Of a DNA stretch of 22,656 bases, positions 21,545-22,656 are shown piece by piece (position 1 is the stretch's first letter; each line of letters begins with the position of its first letter). Origin of the DNA: a virus; IMG/VR virus record IMGVR_UViG_3300032053_000565, positions 1 through 22,656 of that record, one strand, 5' to 3'. The notes below the pieces were generated by a model. That model searched no databases. It had not been told where the DNA came from and worked only from the letters and a program-made list of their open reading frames with translations. Both the position numbers and the translations under genes were made by a program.

Positions 21545-22656
21545 ATGACTGACAACTTCACGCGCTTCAACATACCTAGAGACCCTCGTAATCCAGTGGA
21601 TCACCTTGATTCTGGTTATGAAGGTGCTACGCTTGATGATGGCATAACAATTCCTTCGTGTGAGATTGAAGATGTTGACAGAGCTATGAAAGCTTTGTTC
21701 AACAAGGACATTGGTTTTGCTGCCAACACTGTTTACTACAAGATTGAAGGTTCGGAAGATGCCAAGTCCGTACAGCTCAACAAGCCATTTGTCATCATGG
21801 CAACGGGTGAAAGATTTGCTCTTGTAAAGCGTCTGAGACCACCAAGAGATCGCAACCAAGCTTTACTACTTCCAGCTATCTCTATTCGTAGAACTTCTAT
21901 TGCTCAGACTCCAGAAGACTTCGTTGGTAGAGGTATGAATCAGTCAACAGGCAATCTTGTCATCAAGAGAAGATTAGATTCCAGTGACAGAGACTACCAG
22001 AACCTCATCAACAAGATCGGTCTCAAAAATGCTCAGCTTTCTCCAACCTCAATACGTCCAGAGATAGGTTCTGAAGGGATCAATGTCAATCTTGGTACTC
22101 AACAGGGTATTCTATTAGACCCCAACCTGGGCAACAACGTATTTGAGATAATCACAATTCCTCAACCACAGTTCTACACAGCTACATATGAGATTGTGTT
22201 CTGGACCAGCTATACGCAACACATGAACTATCTCATAATGACTCTCTTCTCTTCTTTCTTGCCTCAAGGCAAGATGTTCAGATTAAACACTGACAAGGGA
22301 TACTGGTTCATTGCTTATGTAGAAGATGAGTTTGCAAACCAAGAGAACATTGACGACTTCGTAGATCAAGAGAAGGTCGTACGTTACAGCTTTACAATGA
22401 AGGTGAAGTCGTTTGTTCTTGCAGCTAATGGTCCTGGTAATGCAGTACCTATTCGTAGACACATATCAGCACCCCAAATTGACTTTGAACTTGAAGCCGT
22501 AACAGACCAAGTTATTGGTAAATCACAGATACCAACCAGTGATGATCAATTCGTTCTGTCAAATATTGGAGAAGAACCAACTAAAACCGAGACTGAAACC
22601 ACAGAGAAGAAATTTCTGGTTAAGAAAACTAGCGTAGATCCTAGAACCGGAAAACA
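21545..22656 (+). CDS. 15: Tail completion / sheath-stabiliser protein (T4 gp15-like), 3' end cut
   Basis: 370 codons are open from the ATG at 21545 to the window edge. The protein follows gp13-like and gp14-like genes, as gene 15 does in T4. The segment QPQFYTATYEIVFWTSYTQH, then MNYLIMTLFSSFLPQ and a later EKVVRYSFTMKVKSFVL, resembles the T4 gp15 pattern of a YELSIFTRY strand, a helix with LPYF, and a late RRIEWSLTFEVNGW strand. Before it, KRLRPPRDRNQALLLPAIS fits a body domain. T4 gp15 (272 aa) caps the tail tube and sheath and joins the tail to the neck. Homology is inferred from pattern and order. No good ribosome-binding site is seen. Confidence 0.65.
   Translation, partial: MTDNFTRFNIPRDPRNPVDHLDSGYEGATLDDGITIPSCEIEDVDRAMKALFNKDIGFAANTVYYKIEGSEDAKSVQLNKPFVIMATGERFALVKRLRPPRDRNQALLLPAISIRRTSIAQTPEDFVGRGMNQSTGNLVIKRRLDSSDRDYQNLINKIGLKNAQLSPTSIRPEIGSEGINVNLGTQQGILLDPNLGNNVFEIITIPQPQFYTATYEIVFWTSYTQHMNYLIMTLFSSFLPQGKMFRLNTDKGYWFIAYVEDEFANQENIDDFVDQEKVVRYSFTMKVKSFVLAANGPGNAVPIRRHISAPQIDFELEAVTDQVIGKSQIPTSDDQFVLSNIGEEPTKTETETTEKKFLVKKTSVDPRTGK

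Overview
This window is a stretch of a contractile-tailed (myovirus) double-stranded DNA phage genome with a T4-type head module. The plus strand carries, in T4 order, a portal protein (gp20 type), a prohead protease (gp21 type), a scaffold core protein (gp22 type) and a major capsid protein (gp23 type). After these come proteins that look like the T4 neck and tail-completion set (gp13, gp14 and gp15 types). The gene products are larger than in T4 (portal 677 aa, core 769 aa, capsid 637 aa), and the phage also encodes a full-size GroEL. This points to a large, distantly T4-like phage. The host cannot be read from the sequence. I saw no tRNA, rRNA, CRISPR array, insertion sequence or integrase.

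Layout. Positions 1 to about 4930 hold a minus-strand operon of eight tightly packed genes. In transcription order these are: a small unknown protein, a 331-aa probable virion protein, a GapR/DUF2312-like protein, a 126-aa protein containing a segment homologous to the portal protein, three unknown small proteins, and GroEL, whose last residues lie outside the window. A divergent intergenic region (about 4929-5024) separates this operon from the plus-strand genes. Those begin with a nucleotidyltransferase at 5025, then portal, an unknown protein in the T4 gp67/gp68 position, protease, two small probable head proteins, core and major capsid. A strong intrinsic terminator follows the capsid gene.

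Downstream are three GIY-YIG homing endonuclease genes, one after the capsid gene, one between the gp13-like and gp14-like genes, and one between the gp14-like and gp15-like genes. Also in this part are three small basic or proline-rich probable internal head proteins and a DUF1704/MATCAP-type putative zinc peptidase. The window ends inside the gp15-like gene.

How the parts may work together: core and capsid proteins assemble on the portal, and the gp21-like protease cleaves at (L/I)-x-E sites. At least five other gene products start with a short amphipathic segment ending in such a site, resembling the T4 capsid-targeting sequence, so they are candidates for proteins packaged inside the head. 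The phage GroEL may fold the gp23-like capsid protein, because T4 gp23 is a known chaperonin client. The most unusual items are the portal-derived minus-strand gene, the family of capsid-targeting-like leaders, the DUF1704 metallopeptidase inside the head/neck cluster, and start-site hairpins in front of all three homing endonuclease genes.
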